NCBI GenBank assembly: GCA_013180625.2
Contig: SNVD02011027.1
Coordinates: forward strand, 1 to 64,000
Reading direction: 5' to 3'
DNA length: 64,000 nt
DNA from: Boswellia sacra
Lineage: Eukaryota; Streptophyta; Magnoliopsida; Sapindales; Burseraceae
A program made the translations under genes and the position numbers. This document shows positions 11,781 through 24,386 of this stretch, in pieces; the first letter of the stretch is position 1, and every line of letters begins with the position of its first letter. The notes below the pieces were generated by a model. That model made no database searches. It worked only from the letters and a program-made list of their open reading frames with translations, and was not told the origin of the DNA.

Positions 11781-11813
11781 TTGCTTTATCTCAGCCACTT
11801 CATGGAGTAAACA

Positions 11814-13174
11814 CTACTTCTCTGATGGGTTATTATATTCATATAAAACTTTGCTGCGCTCGTGGAAGTAGACAAGCGCCTTATCCCTCGGTGGTAAGTT
11901 GTTTTTGATCAGAGGGTGGCTGAGAAACTTGCTCATCCATGTGCTAATGGCTGGAAATTTAACAGGGTTCATAATCTTCGTAGACCCAACTTCTTCCCAC
12001 TCAGGCAGTTAGTAAGAGATCCATCCAATTGCAATGTCCAGATAGCCAATGCTTTCATCTCCTCCAAACCTCATGTGCTCCAGGGCTTCTATTGAGTCTC
12101 CAACAGCCTTCGCTTTTGCCACTCCTTTGGACCACATTGCAGTATATGCGGCTCTCATAAGCTGAACCAACAAAAACAGTCATATATATTGGTAGTAAGA
12201 CTCGCATAATTTTAATTGGTTTCTCAACATGTTATTATTTGATGTAGTTAAATTTGACACAAAAGGTGTAGAGAGAAGATGAAGACTGCTTTGATTAGAT
12301 TGTAAATCAAACCCTTAAGGCCTTCTGTAACTATTCTCCCGGATTTTTTGTCTTAAGAAATAGAACATTCTAATAAACTGAGATGGCATTTGCATTAAGA
12401 AAGTGTAAAGTTGTAGAAGAATCTGATCCAAGAATGAAAAAAGTTTGAGCATGTGCTGTAATTTTGAAAGTGCGCGCTATGATTTCAGTGAACTAAGACA
12501 AAAAATAGTGAGCAAATTCGCAGTATAACAGAGGAAAACAGAGCAACCTCTGTTCGGAAATTTTGCCACTCATTCCTTTCTCTAAATTTTAAAAACCAGG
12601 CTTTATGCGAGATTTAGATTCGCTGATCATTCTTATTGGGCCATGAACATACAAAAACCAACTTTGGTTAGCAAGATCAACTTGTAACCAGCAGTGTCAT
12701 TTTAATTTGCCTCTTTTTAGAATACTTAAGAGACATTGGGGTAATTTTCCAGTTTAAGGGACAATTTTTGCTATAAAACTATCACTAATTTTAATATGAT
12801 TCAAGTTCTAAAATGAATTGTCATAACCATGCATGTGAGAAGGAACATATATGCTTAACCTTATCATCTCCGAATGTAGCCCAGAAACGTGCCTTGGCTC
12901 CCTGATAAGGATCTTTAGGCAGCAATGGGTTGTGTTCCCAAGTCTCATCAATGTACTCAATAATACGAAACGACTCAGGAATCACTTTCTTGTCATGATG
13001 AACAAGCACAGGAACCTTCTTATGAACTGGGTTCAGTTCCAATAGCCTGGCGCTCTTGTTGAAGATATCTTCTTCGCGGTAGTCATAGTCAACACCCTTC
13101 AGCTTCAACGCCCATATTACTCTAAACACATTTGGGCTGCCCCAAAATCCCAAAAGTTTCACTTCCTTTGCCAT
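11814..13174 (-). pseudogene. Tau-class glutathione S-transferase copy with premature stop
   Basis: Tandem paralogue of the GST at 4998-6457. Exon 1 is 13174-12860 (105 codons; Ser13 in [25 protein letters not shown] all present) and exon 2 is 12161-11814, with a 698-bp intron (donor GTTAAG, acceptor GGTTCAG) in the same phase. In exon 2 the Trp codon of the conserved ISYW motif is TAA at 12009-12011, so translation would stop after 155 residues and lose most of the C-terminal helical domain that forms the electrophile site. Relative to the other copy, exon 2 also lacks about eight codons before [11 protein letters not shown], in frame. The reading frame after the stop is otherwise open to 11814 and well conserved, so the loss looks recent. 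Alternatives are a sequencing error or a short expressed variant. Confidence 0.85.
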
Positions 13175-13230
13175 ACTTTTGCTTCTTCTGAATTTTATTA
13201 AGATGCAATGATACTGATACTTCTCTACAC

Positions 13231-13239
13231 TTATATACG
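13231..13239 (-). promoter_or_regulatory. TATA box of the damaged GST copy
   Basis: GCGTATATAAG on the minus strand lies about 57 bp upstream of the ATG at 13174, matching the arrangement of the intact paralogue. Confidence 0.55.
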
Positions 13240-13817
13240 CAAGTTAGTAGAATTTAAAGATAAAATGGGATTGATATGGAAAATTTGACCAAGTGACAAC
13301 TAGTTTGATTGGAGCCTTGAGGGGTGATTTGGTGGAGTTAAAGTTCAGAACTTAACGGCCCCATAACCAACAATGCTTGAGTAAAATTTATATGTATATA
13401 TATTGTCCAACTGGTTGTGACAATTGATTTATAATAGATATAGGAAAACCGAAAATGTGATAGTTTATTACATCAACTTGAATATTAATTAAAAGACATA
13501 ATAAAAAAAAAATTTCCACGACTTGCTAGCGGGTTGGCAATATTGCCTCTAAAATTGATGTCACAACTTATGTAACTACCTTGACTGCCAAGAAAGCTTT
13601 CAAAGTCCATGACAGGTTGAGGTAATATTATATTAAATTTCTATCCATTTTACATTGACTTGAAGAATATGATGCTTTAATTTTCTCTTTATAAATTAAA
13701 AACCTTGTAGACACTGCCATGTGGACGTAATTGCACTCGTCACACTAGTAGACAAATAGAAGTCATTTTCCATAAATGTGAATTTCAATTATTCAACACA
13801 TAAGATAATTTAAATAA

Positions 13818-13854
<37 letters not shown>

Positions 13855-14171
13855 CTGGCAATCATTTCAATATTTACGAGGCAAATTCAATTCTCTTTAA
13901 AAACTGTTCACATGGGTGGCAAATGGATGACACTTGGCCGATATATGATGAAACACATAAGCAAAAGGAAAAACAACAGCCGGTTTCATTAACCGGCTGT
14001 GTTCCTGCCTAATGCCACAGTTTTCCCGCCATATTGATTTATAATATTTTAACAATTATCATTTTCAAGTAAGAGTTGTACACAGCAAATAAAAAATAAA
14101 AACCCTTGTATTAAAGTTGTAAATCTCATAGCAAAAGTGGAAAACCAAATTTCATTTCACGGAGAGGAGCA
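13240..14171. other. GST promoter flank and intergenic DNA with a GA microsatellite
   Basis: The left part would be the upstream region of the damaged GST. A (GA)n tract lies at about 13821-13852. Nothing else recognisable. Confidence 0.5.
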
Positions 14172-15159
14172 CAACACTAAAATATCTTAAACTCGTAATT
14201 GTATATGTAAAAGCGGATAACTTATATGTAAATTTTATAAATGACTTATAAAAAGACGTAAAGAATACTATTTTGTTATGTAAATTTCAACGTATAATAT
14301 TGTTTAAATTTGAAAAAATGACCATTTTTATATAGTGTAAAAATCGTAATGCGCAAAGAAGAATCGTAGTCTAATGTGGAAAAATCATAAGTTTAAACAA
14401 AAAAGTCGTAATCGATGTCAACACTAAATATCTTAAACTCGTAATTGTGTATGTAAAAACGGATAATTTATATGTAAATTTTGTAAATGACTTATAAAAG
14501 GACATAAAGAATACTATTTTGTTATGTAAATTTCAACGTAAAATACTGTTTAAATTTGAAAAAATGACCAGTTTTATATAGTGTAAAAATCGTAATGCGC
14601 AAAGAAGAGTCGTAGTTCAATGTGTAAAAATCATAAGTTTAAATAAAAAAGTCGTAATCGATGTCAACACTAAAATATCTTAAACTCGTAATTGTGTATG
14701 TAAAAACGGATAATTTATATGTAAATTTTGTAAATGACTTATAAAAAGACGTAAAGAATACTATTTTGTTATGTAAATTTCAACGTAAAATACTGTTTAA
14801 ATTTGAAAAAATGACCAGTTTTATATAGTGTAAAAATCGTAATGCGCAAAGAAGAATCGTAGTCCAATGTGTAAAAATCATAAGTTTAAATAAAAAAGTC
14901 GTAATCGATGTCAACACTAAAATATCTTAAACTCGTAATTGTATATGTAAAAACGGATAATTTATATATAAATTTTGTAAATGACCTAAAAAAAGACGTA
15001 AAGAATACTATTTTGTTATGTAAATTTCAACGTAAAATACTGTTCAAATTTGGAAAAATGACCAGCTTTATATAGTGTAGAAATCATAATGTACAAAGAA
15101 GAATCGTAGTCCAATGTATAAAAATCATAAATTTAAATAAAAAAGTCGTAATCGATGTT
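14172..15159. repeat. Tandem array, 247-bp unit, 4 copies
   Basis: Unit starts (CAACACTAAA...) fall at about 14172, 14419, 14665 and 14912, so the period is 246-247 bp with very high identity between copies. Each unit contains several TCGTA cores (ACTCGTAATTG, AATCGTAATG, AATCGTAGT, GTCGTAATCG), all in the same orientation. Unit length is in the range of satellite monomers, but only four copies are present and decayed relatives follow to 15800, so it may equally be the subterminal region of a DNA transposon. Confidence 0.9.
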
Positions 15160-15800
15160 ACTATTTACATCAAGGGGATAAATCCAAAAATTTTCTAATA
15201 ACTGTAAATAAATATGTAAAAGTAATAAAAGAGGTAGCAAATGTCGAAAACAAAGTAAAATAAGTTGTCAATTTACTATTCTATTGCAAGGGAAAATCAC
15301 TATTTAGTTTTGTACAAATAGTCGTAAACATATTCATGTAAAAATGGTAAACAACAAAAAAAGAAAATCATAACATAGCTTGTAAAAGTCGAAAATCGAA
15401 AAGAAAAAGTTGAAAACATCAATACTGCTCGCGATAGTTAAATAAAAAGCAAAATTTCTAATAGATGTAAAAGAGCGTGTTAAAATAGTTAACCTTCTTG
15501 TAAAAATAGTAAATAACATGTAAAAAGTAGTAAATACACTAATCTGTATCGTCATTAAAATGACCGAAATAACTATACATATTTGTAAAAAATGGCCCTT
15601 GACGATATAGTGTAAAAGTCGTAAACAACATATGAAACTCGTAAACCAACTTATAAAAATAGTTAACCTAAAATAAAAAAATGTAAAATAAGTTACTGTT
15701 CTATCAAAAGGTACAAAGCTAAAATTTTCATAAGACGTAACGATGTGTGTAAAATTCGTACAATTATGTGTAATACTCGTAAACAATATGTATGTAGTCG
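15160..15800. repeat. Decayed relatives of the 247-bp array motif
   Basis: TGTAAAA and GTCGTAAAC-type short motifs continue in the same orientation without a fixed period. The minus-strand open frame at 15334-15786 is a by-product of this low-complexity sequence: its translation is almost entirely Phe, Thr, Ile and Ser. Confidence 0.55.
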
Positions 15801-18800
15801 CAAACGATGTATTTCATTGTAGGAATAAATATTTCTAAGTTGATAAATTGTGTTCCACATTTAATTTTTGATAAGCAGTTTGTTTTTTTTTTGGTTGATT
15901 TTCTTATAATTTATATCTTGTATAGTCATCCAATTGGTACTAATATTCCATCAATTACAGTTGACTTTGAAACTTTGAGACTTCCTGTAACGGAAGGTTT
16001 GGATACTTTAATTGCAATAAGTGCTTTATTTGCCTAATTTATATTTTTCGTTTTACCTCTATGCAAGTTCTTATGTTTTTATTTAATCTTTTCAGAAGAA
16101 ATTGTTGTCATGAAAGATTAAGGATCCTAATACAAACGTTAAGAAGTTTGTCATTATGGTAATGGTGGTGATATTTACATTTGGCTTTATATCATAGATG
16201 TGATAATGGGCACTATCACAGGTATCTCTCAACCTCAGCCTTTAGTTTCAAGTTCTTGGTTTTCTTCAAAACCCTCAAAGAAGGTTCGAGTTCTAATTTC
16301 TAATTGTAGAACTGTGCTCAGATATGAATAAGTAGTTCTTATGTTTTAAATAGACAATAGCTTCTGTGGTTGTTGTATTTGCAAAACCTATTGTATTACA
16401 ATTAACATCCAACTTTGAGGGGCTTGGTTACTTTCTTTTACTGGAATGACCCATGGCGTACATCACTATCCAACACTCGGAAGATGTCGATCATGACAAC
16501 AGTTTTATGCATGCATAGTAGGAGTTTTCCACTACACAAATATACTGGGAGGAGTTTAATTAGTTGAGGACAATTTGTCATATGTATGAACTTGATGTCA
16601 TTTGTAAGTATATTGATAATTTTCTTGTTTGTATGTGTGTGTATAAATATATATATATCCCTATTGTAATTATTGTCCACTTTGTAGAAGTGTTTGGAGT
16701 TCTCTTTCTACTAGGTTTGCTTCTGTTTTATTTTTAAACCCTTTGGTATAAAATGGTTTGGAGTTATCCGCATTTATATAAGTTGCACCATGCGAGGAGA
16801 TAATAGAGTTCAATGGTTGAATATTGTTTTTAATTAAAACAGTTTTGCATCTTTGAGGTATTTAGGATGTAAGAGGACACATAGTTGATCATTTGGACAT
16901 TCGAATTCATAGATATGAATCATGGATTCACATTGGTGTTACAGAATTGGTTAGCGTAGACACGATATTATTGGGTACCATATTAGTGGGCTTAACAAAA
17001 ACATTTTAAATTATATTCCCTTTTAACATAAGTATATGTTGTGCTACGAATTCACCCCTGTTTTCTTCTCTGATTATCGAATGTTTCATCAATCGTATTT
17101 GGAGGACAGATGTAACGCCTGCATACTTATGTCTCTTATTTCATCCGTACCTGGGTTTGTTATATGTATGCTATGTCTTTATGCTGTGTCTTGTCTGGTC
17201 TGTTCACGGGTGTCTTTATGCTCTTTTACATCAATAATTTGTGGTTTAAATTAATTTGTAGTTTCACACAGATAAATGATTATGTGAAACATGCATGAGC
17301 TACCAAAGTACATGGCTATATCAACAGTCATCTTACCAAGGAAATGGTAGCTATGGTGGACAAAGCAAAGACTCAAGAGAGACTCATTGATCATTTGGCA
17401 GTAGAATTTGGCAAGGTTCAAATTCTCCCACTCTCTTAACAGACATGTAGATGACCTGCTTCTCTACCTTGGAATTATGAGATTATGGTATATTTTTCAG
17501 TAGTTTTTTCGTAATGTAGGTGCAGTGGTAGTTCCATCTACCTCTAGGGGATTTTTGAAATGTAGAGCATTTTACAGAAACTTTGGGTTATTACAACTTT
17601 GACAAAATTGAGAAGCTGAAAACTAAGTCGATACAATTCGTTGACGATATGTTGACATATGACATCCGTTCAAGAATTGAAGAAATCGCTCTGAATAGAG
17701 AATGACAACAATTATATAAAGGTGGGCCAATGCTTCAGCGAAGTTGAATGCCCACAATACACATCAAATGCTTGAGGGGGCTTCACCATTTGTTCTTGTA
17801 CTATATTACTTTTTTTCACTCTAATATGGAATTATGTGTGGGTACTGTCAATTCTTAAAAGAGACAACAGAAGAGATATCTATTGTTGCCCCACTATATG
17901 ATTTATTTCAGTTTTCAGCAATTAGAGATGGAAATTCATGTAATTTTTAACTTCGAATTTAACTAAGTCTTCTTTCTCTTCATCTTCTGTACTAATTAAG
18001 AAGGATTGGACACCCCTAACTATCATTTAATGATAACGGATGGGTGGAACACAAAAATTATATCAAACATATGATGATATAGGACTGAAGATAAATGTAA
18101 TGATGTTATTATAATAAAAGGATATCAAAGATTTTGGGGTTCTCCTATTATCCTATACTTTCCGTAGTTGGACTTATTACTTAAATATTTACTTTTAAAA
18201 AAAAGGAAATAATAATGGTTATCATTTTATTGACAATTATTATTGATGGGACGAGGTATACAGGAATTGTATGATCTTTATATGATAAGGGAGAGAAATG
18301 GTAAGATGCTTCACTGTATAATATTGAAGTTATGGTGTGGGGTAGACATGTTACAATACCAACATTTCTAAGTTGTCCTTTTCTCTCAATTTTTAGGGAG
18401 TTGAAGAAAATGAGAACTGAAACTACGAGTCAATGCCAAAGATCCATGTTGATGAATGAAGATATATAAATAAAAAAACACATTAAATTTTAATTATAAA
18501 GTCCAATGGGATTATCCAGTTGGAGGTTAAAATTTCATTAAATAGCCAAGTTATTAAGGGCCTTTGGAATTGCGGCTAAAATTATATCCCATGGGAGGAG
18601 GGTAAAAACTGCTATATTGGACCAGTAGCTGGATCGTTGTATGATCAGAAAGGGTTAACACGACGTTCCACTACTGTCATTAACTCGTACATTTGTAATA
18701 AAGTTCAAATAATGGTCCCCGATGCCATTATGGATTACGAAAACTTTAATGTTTCTTTTCAAAGTCCTTTCGTTTTTTTTAGATGACTCTTCGCGTCAAT

Positions 18801-19114
18801 ACATCCCCCTTACATACCCAAATTGTTACTATTTATTCTCAACAAGTACAAGTGGATTCCCCCCATCAGGAGGACCAATGTGATCATTCCCTTGGTGCAA
18901 GTCTTCATCTCCATCATATTATTGTATGTATTTCATACAACGCTTTTTACTTGTACCATTTATGATTCAACACTTGTGGCTATACATCGAGTTTCGACAC
19001 TTGTTGTTTTCTCATTCTTTTGAAAACGCTTAATTTTCCTTACCGTATTTCATAGCCAAATAGTTAATAATTATAGCTTTTGTCCCAGCGTAAATACGAA
19101 TGTGATGCTTTGCA
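15801..19114. other. Possible decayed transposon body, no gene supported
   Basis: Scattered plus-strand fragments look weakly coding (for example VHGYINSHLTKEMV near 17300) but are broken by stops and match nothing I recognise. An acceptor-like CTTTGCAG ends at about 19114, just before the reading frame at 19130. Confidence 0.35.
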
Positions 19115-19129
19115 GGACAGAGGCAAATA

Positions 19130-19456
19130 ATGGCATCATTTGACTTTGTGATTCATGTTTGTGGCCACGGATACTTTCCTCTGATACAAGTGAAGGATGA
19201 CGCGGTTTGTTTATATATGGTCTTCAAGGCTATACAATCGAGGATACCTTCCTTAGGAGTGCATGACTACAGGCAACTGAAGGTTTGGGCCCGGTTTTCG
19301 TGGAATGGTAAGACGATGTTCATTGAATCAGACTATGATCTGCTTGACTTGTTAGGGTTCTACCAACTCAGAGATGAGCGGGCAGTCATCTTTCACTTTA
19401 AGAAATGGTCTATCCAAGATCGTGAACTTCGACAAACAAAGCATACAATACAATAA
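19130..19456 (+). CDS. Hypothetical 108-residue protein, possible N-terminal exon of a MULE transposase
   Basis: The frame begins MASFDFVIHVCGHGYF and includes the blocks SLGVHDYRQLKVWARF and FIESDYDLLDLLGFYQ. The pattern of beta-strand-like hydrophobic segments and acidic turns is like the small ubiquitin-like/PB1-like domain some plant Mutator-like transposases carry at the N-terminus, but I cannot name the family with certainty. A consensus splice acceptor lies about 15 bp before the ATG, suggesting an intron in the 5' leader. Coding-like sequence continues in another frame to about 19610 and then stops. No MULE catalytic core was found downstream, so this is probably a fragment of a larger dead gene. 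Confidence 0.4.
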   Translation: MASFDFVIHVCGHGYFPLIQVKDDAVCLYMVFKAIQSRIPSLGVHDYRQLKVWARFSWNGKTMFIESDYDLLDLLGFYQLRDERAVIFHFKKWSIQDRELRQTKHTIQ

Positions 19457-19619
19457 TAGCGTCTACATTGGCTATTACTTAAAGAAAAACGTGCTGTGTA
19501 CCGGATGCAAGTTGTGCAAGATCATCAACAACGACTCACCGACGGTGAAGTGGTTAGCAGCGATGGTAGCAACAGCATCAGGGATTCAGCACTCTGACTA
19601 CGATAGTTAATGATTATGA

Positions 19620-20760
19620 CACATTTATATTTCTAGCCTAAACTCGACATTTGTCACATGTTTATATTGCATACGTAAAATTCTCGTCCTTAAGATATCT
19701 ACTTTCGTGCTCCGTTCTGTTTTGGAAAAACTCGGGCATTCAATCCCTGGGGACCAATAATAAATACTAATTGTATGCATCATTGATTAACTATGACAAC
19801 TAACAAGTCATGTTATACGCTCTGTCGGTTTGGAAAACATAGTATTAGGTCTGGCTAACAATTATGGTACATTTGACGAGAGTCCATCCTTGTGTTGGTT
19901 TGTTTAATTTTTTTTATCCGTAGAATTTCTATACTACGTTTGGGCTTTCCATTTCAATCCACAAAAGGATCCCTAATGACTAGTCACTACTTTTCAATAT
20001 GCTACATTTGAGCTTATACCATCCTTGCGTAAGTCAATTAAACTAATCTTTACATTTAATTTATGTAAAATACGTGGACTTCTGTGCTCTCACCATATAT
20101 GCCTTCCACAGGAGAACAATTCTCAATATTCCATATGTTACATTTTATTAAAGATCGTGAATGCATTGTATTAGAGATCGTATGCCTTATATATTTTTTA
20201 CTTCCCCCTTGCGATATTCCCTGTTTGGAGTAGAAATTATATAACCACGTCCACTATGTTGCTATCTTACGCTTCTTTCTTGTCTATTTCAATGCACGTA
20301 TTAGTTGGTTAACACCTCGGATACGCAGCAATATTGCATCAATTACATAATGTTAAGTATCCTATTAATCTATGTACAAGTTTCTGAACAATTTAATTTA
20401 TTATTACCATTTTCTTGCCAAAGTATAACCCATCAGTAGGTTATTCCTACTAAATTTTTGAAACCTATTTATACATTTATGCTTATATTAATAAATTAAA
20501 GTAGTGAAATGTTTATCTCTAATATACATATATTAGCCTACGGTTATAGCAGGACATTCATATGATCCATAGTGGTTGAAATGGACTACGTTTGCATAAC
20601 TTCTGAACTTTGCACAGAACTTTACTCTGTGTCCAGAAGCTAACCATTGATCATACATTTGCCGGTCCATGCGTAAAATAAAACACTTTTGTCCAAACTA
20701 GTATACCATATCCATCTTCGTCATTGTATGCCTCCTTGCTTGCCCTTATGCTATATAATT
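19620..20760. other. Intergenic, nothing recognised
   Basis: AT-rich DNA with no supported reading frame and no terminal repeats found. Confidence 0.5.
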
Positions 20761-20768
20761 GGTGGAAA

Positions 20769-22253
20769 TAGGGATGGCAAAAAAAACCGGATAATCCGGG
20801 TACCCGGATTTTACCCGGATTATTCGGGTACAAATTTACCCGGATTTGCAGGGATTAAGTGCGGGGACGGGTAAAAAATCTGTATTTATATCCGGGTGCG
20901 GTCCGGGTGCAGTATACACCCTCCTCGCCCCGCACCCATACCGGAAACATAATAAATGTTAAAAAATTAAAATTATTTATATAATTATTATATTAATGTC
21001 TTATAATATTGTTATCAGATAGAAATATGAAATCCCTAATTCGTCTCTCAACAAGTCTGAACGTTGAACACTTGAACTCACAACGTTGAACACTTGAACT
21101 CACGCCTCTGCTTCCTTAATTCGTCTACGCTGTGTCGCCTTCCCTCTACCTATTGCTTCCTTTCTGCTTCCATAAATGTTTGGAGTCTGAACATTGAACT
21201 CACACCTCTGCCTCTCTCAGTCTCTCAGCCAGTCAACCTGCGATTATTGTGCTCTCTCTGCGGCAGTGCGGCCACCTCATCCTCTGGCAGCTGGCTGGTC
21301 ACGCCTCTCAGCCTCCGGTCGTTGTTATTGTTTGTCAGTCACCGATAGACGGCCAGGCAGATCGGCCCTTTGATTTGCAGCAGGTTAGCCCGTTGATTTA
21401 AGAATCCACTTTGAGTTTGGAATTTAAGAAAGTTTGAACATATATTCAATCTTATTTTAGTTTTTTTTAATGGAGATCGGAGATGGATTGATGATGTTAA
21501 GTTGAGATTTTGAGCATTATGTAGTATTTCATGAATTGTTTCTGGATCTGCTTCCGTTTCCGTGAGATTTTATTTGGTTTACAATTGTTCCTAAAGATGA
21601 TTACTATAAAATGCTGCCTTTTCGCTAATGGGTTTATATTTGTTATTTGCCTTTTATGTATTTGTTTGGGTTTTAATTTGAGCTGTTTATTAAGTTCAGA
21701 TTTGCATTGCATCAATTCTGTGTTATGATGCAGTAGCTCTTTGTGAATTGAAAGTTTATGTAGGGATGTTGACATGGATTACTGGGATATTGTGCTCCGA
21801 TATTGTGAATCACTTGCTCGTTGGGTTTATTATTGTCTACCTTCATCGAGAAAAAGAAATTATTGTTGCTAGGTTGATTTGTAATCATAGATAGTTTTTA
21901 AGTCCCTTTTTGTACATTATTTGTTCTAGTAACAGAACATTGTTTTTCCTTAATTAGAACTACATATGCACTTGTGCCGCACAGGTGCCAAGTTAATAAT
22001 ACAGGCTGCCCCAAATCAGAATGGCTGTCATTCATTCAAGAGGTCACAAACCGGGGAAAATCCGGGGAAATCCGGGGAAAATGTCCGGGTAAAATCCGGG
22101 TGCGGGGAGAAAAATGACATGTCCGGGTAAACCCGCACCTGCACAACATGAAAATTTTTCGGGGAAAATCCGGTGTCTGGGGGGAGAAAAAATAATGCGG
22201 TCTGGGTGCGGAAATGCGAAACCCGCACCCGCACCCGGATTTTGCCATCCTTA
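20769..22253. mobile_element. Non-autonomous hAT transposon with 8-bp target-site duplication
   Basis: GGTGGAAA occurs immediately outside both ends (20761-20768 and 22254-22261), a perfect 8-bp duplication as made by hAT transposases. The ends are TAGGGATGGCAA and TTGCCATCCTTA, near-perfect inverted repeats. Subterminal regions are rich in CCGGGT/ACCCGCAC-type motifs. The interior has short open frames, such as 21094-21348, but no BED zinc finger, RNase H-like core or dimerisation domain, so it would need a transposase in trans. Confidence 0.9.
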
Positions 22254-22334
22254 GGTGGAAATGGGTTTCAAAATTGCTTACGGCCAAATCCCCTTCCATG
22301 CCTTTAACAAAATGATACATACATACATATATAC

Positions 22335-22346
<12 letters not shown>

Positions 22347-22406
<60 letters not shown>
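22347..22406. repeat. TA microsatellite
   Basis: About 60 bp of (TA)n preceded by (TACA)n. It produces spurious Tyr/Ile open frames on both strands. Confidence 0.95.
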
Positions 22407-22408
<2 letters not shown>

Positions 22409-22789
22409 AAAAGTTATTTTTCGTAATTACGGAAACCTAGAATGGTGGTCATACGTACGTAATGCACACACCTTTGTTACTATGGTGTACATAATTCATC
22501 CAATGGCCTGTATTGTTCATCCGCTGCCAACACATTACATGTTTCCCTATGCATGGTCTGTTCATTCAGTCAGTTGTCATCCGTTAAACACATGCGTTCG
22601 AACTCTTCATTAGCCTCTACCAGGACATGCGCTCAGACTCGATTCATTGGGGACATTATCATTCTCAGTAGCATCTTCAGTCGAGTGGCATCAGAATGAT
22701 CCTGCATGCAAAAAACATGGTCCATACAATGCTATTATTTAGTTAACTACATTTGTTAGGTCAAATGGCAGGTTTACACTTGTGTCATT

Positions 22790-24345
22790 TCGACAATCTC
22801 ACCACTTTCACTGTCGGTGTGCAGAATCCCCGACACTTCATAAACTTCATAACATAAATCCCGCAGTCATACGAATTCTGTTGGGTTGTTACGTCTTCGT
22901 TTCTTGAAACATTGAAGTTCACAAAATTTTGCTTCCCATCACCAATTTACATTATCTCATCCGCAAGCACTACATCTAGCACCTTTAGCTACACATGAAC
23001 AAATGTTTGCATTAGTTCCCGTGTTGAAAAAATACACTTCCCACCAAAAATTTTGCAACTGACATTTAGAAGTTCACCACTGCATACACTTACAACTCTC
23101 TGACCAGCAGTTTCATTAGCCCTTTCGATTTTGTTCGTTCGTAATGAGTCTCAAATCTCTGCCGTTTTTTACTTAATCTGAACCACCATCGCAAACCAGT
23201 GTGAATGACCATTATACATCGACACATAAATCTGCCCCTAGTTACACCATTTAAGACATCGTACATAAGGACCAAATTACTGTCTTTCATTGTCATGCAA
23301 GTGTTTTAAAACAATGAATTACTCGTTACTAATCTATATCGGGTCTTTAGTCATGATAATTACAAAATAACCATTTTCCACTGGTGCAACCATGATGAAA
23401 CATCAACATCAAATTTGTCATTACCCCTTAGTGCGAGTACACATTTCATTTTACAACTATAGAGATTACCTCTGTCACTTTCTGTAGGTCCTTCATATAA
23501 TTCGTTTGATAGTGTGCAGCAGTCTCCAGACCAATTGCATTCAGTGTCCTTGCTCCCCTAACAGCTTCTTGTGTCATCATAATAGTTAATCCGTGTATAA
23601 TGATTTACTAATGTTGTACATCATTTCTCACAACCTGCCAGACTACAACATTTACCAACATCCCACTCTAACTTACTAAAAAACCAAGCGAAAGGTACCA
23701 AGTTGTCTTCCCACGTCTCTGCTGCCTGTTATTTTCCATAGCCATCAACTCCCCATATACGTCAATAACCTGGAAGACATTGGGTTGTTCCAATTATTAA
23801 CTCCACTTCTTCGCACTACACTGCTTTTATCTCCTACAGGAAACTTATATTAATTGTACTAGAATGGCATGTGTTGATGTTAGTTCCCATCCCATAAAAA
23901 TGAAAACAGTTTACATGCACTCTTTCATATCATATTATCAACCCATGACTCTGGCCACAGTGTCCGCATGTTGTACCGTGTTACATGTGTGACATTATAT
24001 CTGACAAGTATCTCCCTGCAATTTATCAAATTATTATTCGCACATGTATTTAGGACATTGTCATTACATAGTTCATTACAAATATACTCACGTAGGCTCG
24101 TTTGCTGTGTTCATAACATATTCAATAATCTTCAGCTGATTTTCAGTCACTGGTTGCGGGAAAATGAATGGCCCTGCCCAAAAACCCCTTTTTCCTCTAC
24201 TACCGGATGATTGCACCTGTGGGCTGGCCCTATGCACGAATCGTTTACTCAGCGGAATCTTCTTCACCTTTCTTGGGCCACTACTTCGTTCTGTTGACAA
24301 AACGTCCACGTACTTTTCTCTATTCCCATTGAAATCCCTGTGCAT
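22790..24345 (-). pseudogene. Ulp1/C48 cysteine protease domain, broken, of a transposon-borne gene
   Basis: A frame at 24345-24092 ends in QLKIIEYVMNTANEP and joins in phase, across a GT-AG intron (24091-24016), to TEILVRYN...TLWPESWVDN. This matches the region just before the protease core in plant Ulp1-like proteins. Further on are VIDVYGELMAMEN (about 23750), the catalytic His in HSHWFAMVV (His codon 23199-23201), an Asp in DSL (23148-23150) after a Trp-position TGA stop at 23151-23153, and the catalytic Cys in QQNSYDCGIYVMKFM (Cys codon 22863-22865). The His-Asp-Cys order of C48 SUMO proteases is therefore visible, but stops and frame changes interrupt it. In plants such domains are common cargo of Mutator-like elements. 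Upstream exons appear to lie at 24387-27114. Confidence 0.7.
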
Positions 24346-24386
24346 CTCAAACCAATATTAGCATAACGCAAATTCCATTAATTCAT

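Noticed and set aside
14172..15159. CRISPR-like array
   Set aside because: The units are 247 bp, contiguous and nearly identical with no unique spacers. The surroundings are a plant nuclear genome.
15334..15786. 150-codon minus-strand open frame
   Set aside because: It is the complement of low-complexity TGTAAAA/GTCGTAAAC repeats. The translation is mostly Phe, Thr, Ile and Ser with no domain.
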